The notes under the pieces are model-generated. The model saw nothing but the letters and a program-made list of their open reading frames with translations. It searched no databases and was not told the origin of the DNA. A program made the translations under genes and the position numbers. A stretch of DNA of 6,780 nt from an uncultured Acetatifactor sp. (GTDB lineage: Bacteria; Bacillota; Clostridia; Lachnospirales; Lachnospiraceae), in the NCBI GenBank assembly GCA_910589655.1, contig CAJUTJ010000071.1, positions 1 through 6,780 of the forward strand. Direction: 5' to 3'. Of the stretch, positions 6,780 to 6,780 are shown piece by piece. Each line of letters begins with the position of its first letter. The first letter of the stretch is position 1.

Positions 6780-6780
6780 A
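6639..6780. other. Possible foreign junction or frameshifted end of the tape measure gene
   Basis: The normal helical pattern ends at Q1513 (codon 6636-6638, in MSESAFQ). The remaining 46 codons encode a cysteine-rich, coil-poor tail with SCPKCC, ending in TGA at 6777-6779. A +1 shift just after Q1513 soon meets a TGA, so a single base change at that point does not restore a long frame. The minus strand is open from the right edge leftward to about 6598, but its translation is not recognisable. This is compatible with an inserted element whose end lies at about 6639 and whose body lies outside the window; a natural but unusual C-terminus remains possible. Confidence 0.35.

Noticed and set aside
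1..6780. CRISPR array, tRNA, rRNA or complete insertion sequence
   Set aside because: No regularly spaced repeats, cloverleaf-like sequence, rRNA-like sequence or transposase frame was seen; the only hint of an element is the possible junction near 6639.

Overview
This window looks like part of a prophage or temperate siphovirus of a low-GC Gram-positive host, most likely a Clostridia/Lachnospiraceae-type gut Firmicute. The reasons are AT-rich intergenic DNA, strong AGGAGG-type ribosome binding sites, TATAAT-type promoters, and a very long TP901-type tail tape measure gene. The host assignment is inference from composition and style, not from a database match.

Layout. Positions 1-166 are non-coding. 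They hold a probable leftward promoter and ribosome binding site for a gene whose start codon would lie at the left edge, and a hairpin with a T-tract that works as a terminator only on the minus strand. Three rightward genes follow. The first (228-1175) encodes a 315-residue protein with two membrane segments, a glycine-rich central domain and a C-terminal SHOCT motif. The second (1464-2012) encodes a 182-residue protein with three zinc ribbons. The third (2100-6779) encodes a 1,559-residue tape measure protein that fills the rest of the window. The 288-base gap between the first two genes holds a terminator, a palindrome, a strikingly purine-rich stretch, a doubtful 19-codon ORF and the promoter of the second gene.

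How it fits together. The two small genes have unrelated proteins but closely matching control DNA. Each starts from a TTGC-N19-TATAMTTACAATTA-type promoter and leader and ends at a copy of the same stem-loop terminator. This single-gene cassette layout is what is expected of 'moron' cargo genes carried among phage structural genes. No promoter is visible between the second terminator and the tape measure gene. That terminator is the weaker copy, with half its stem pairs turned into G.U wobbles, so the tape measure gene may depend on read-through.

Signs of mosaic history: the zinc-ribbon gene jumps from about 23% to 57% GC inside one reading frame; the tape measure gene has AT-rich patches at about 4330-4600 and 4740-4800; and its last 46 codons read unlike the rest, suggesting a frameshift, truncation or insertion junction near 6639. 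I see no complete new defence or mobile system. The best leads are the repeated regulatory cassette around the two cargo genes and the abnormal end of the tape measure gene.
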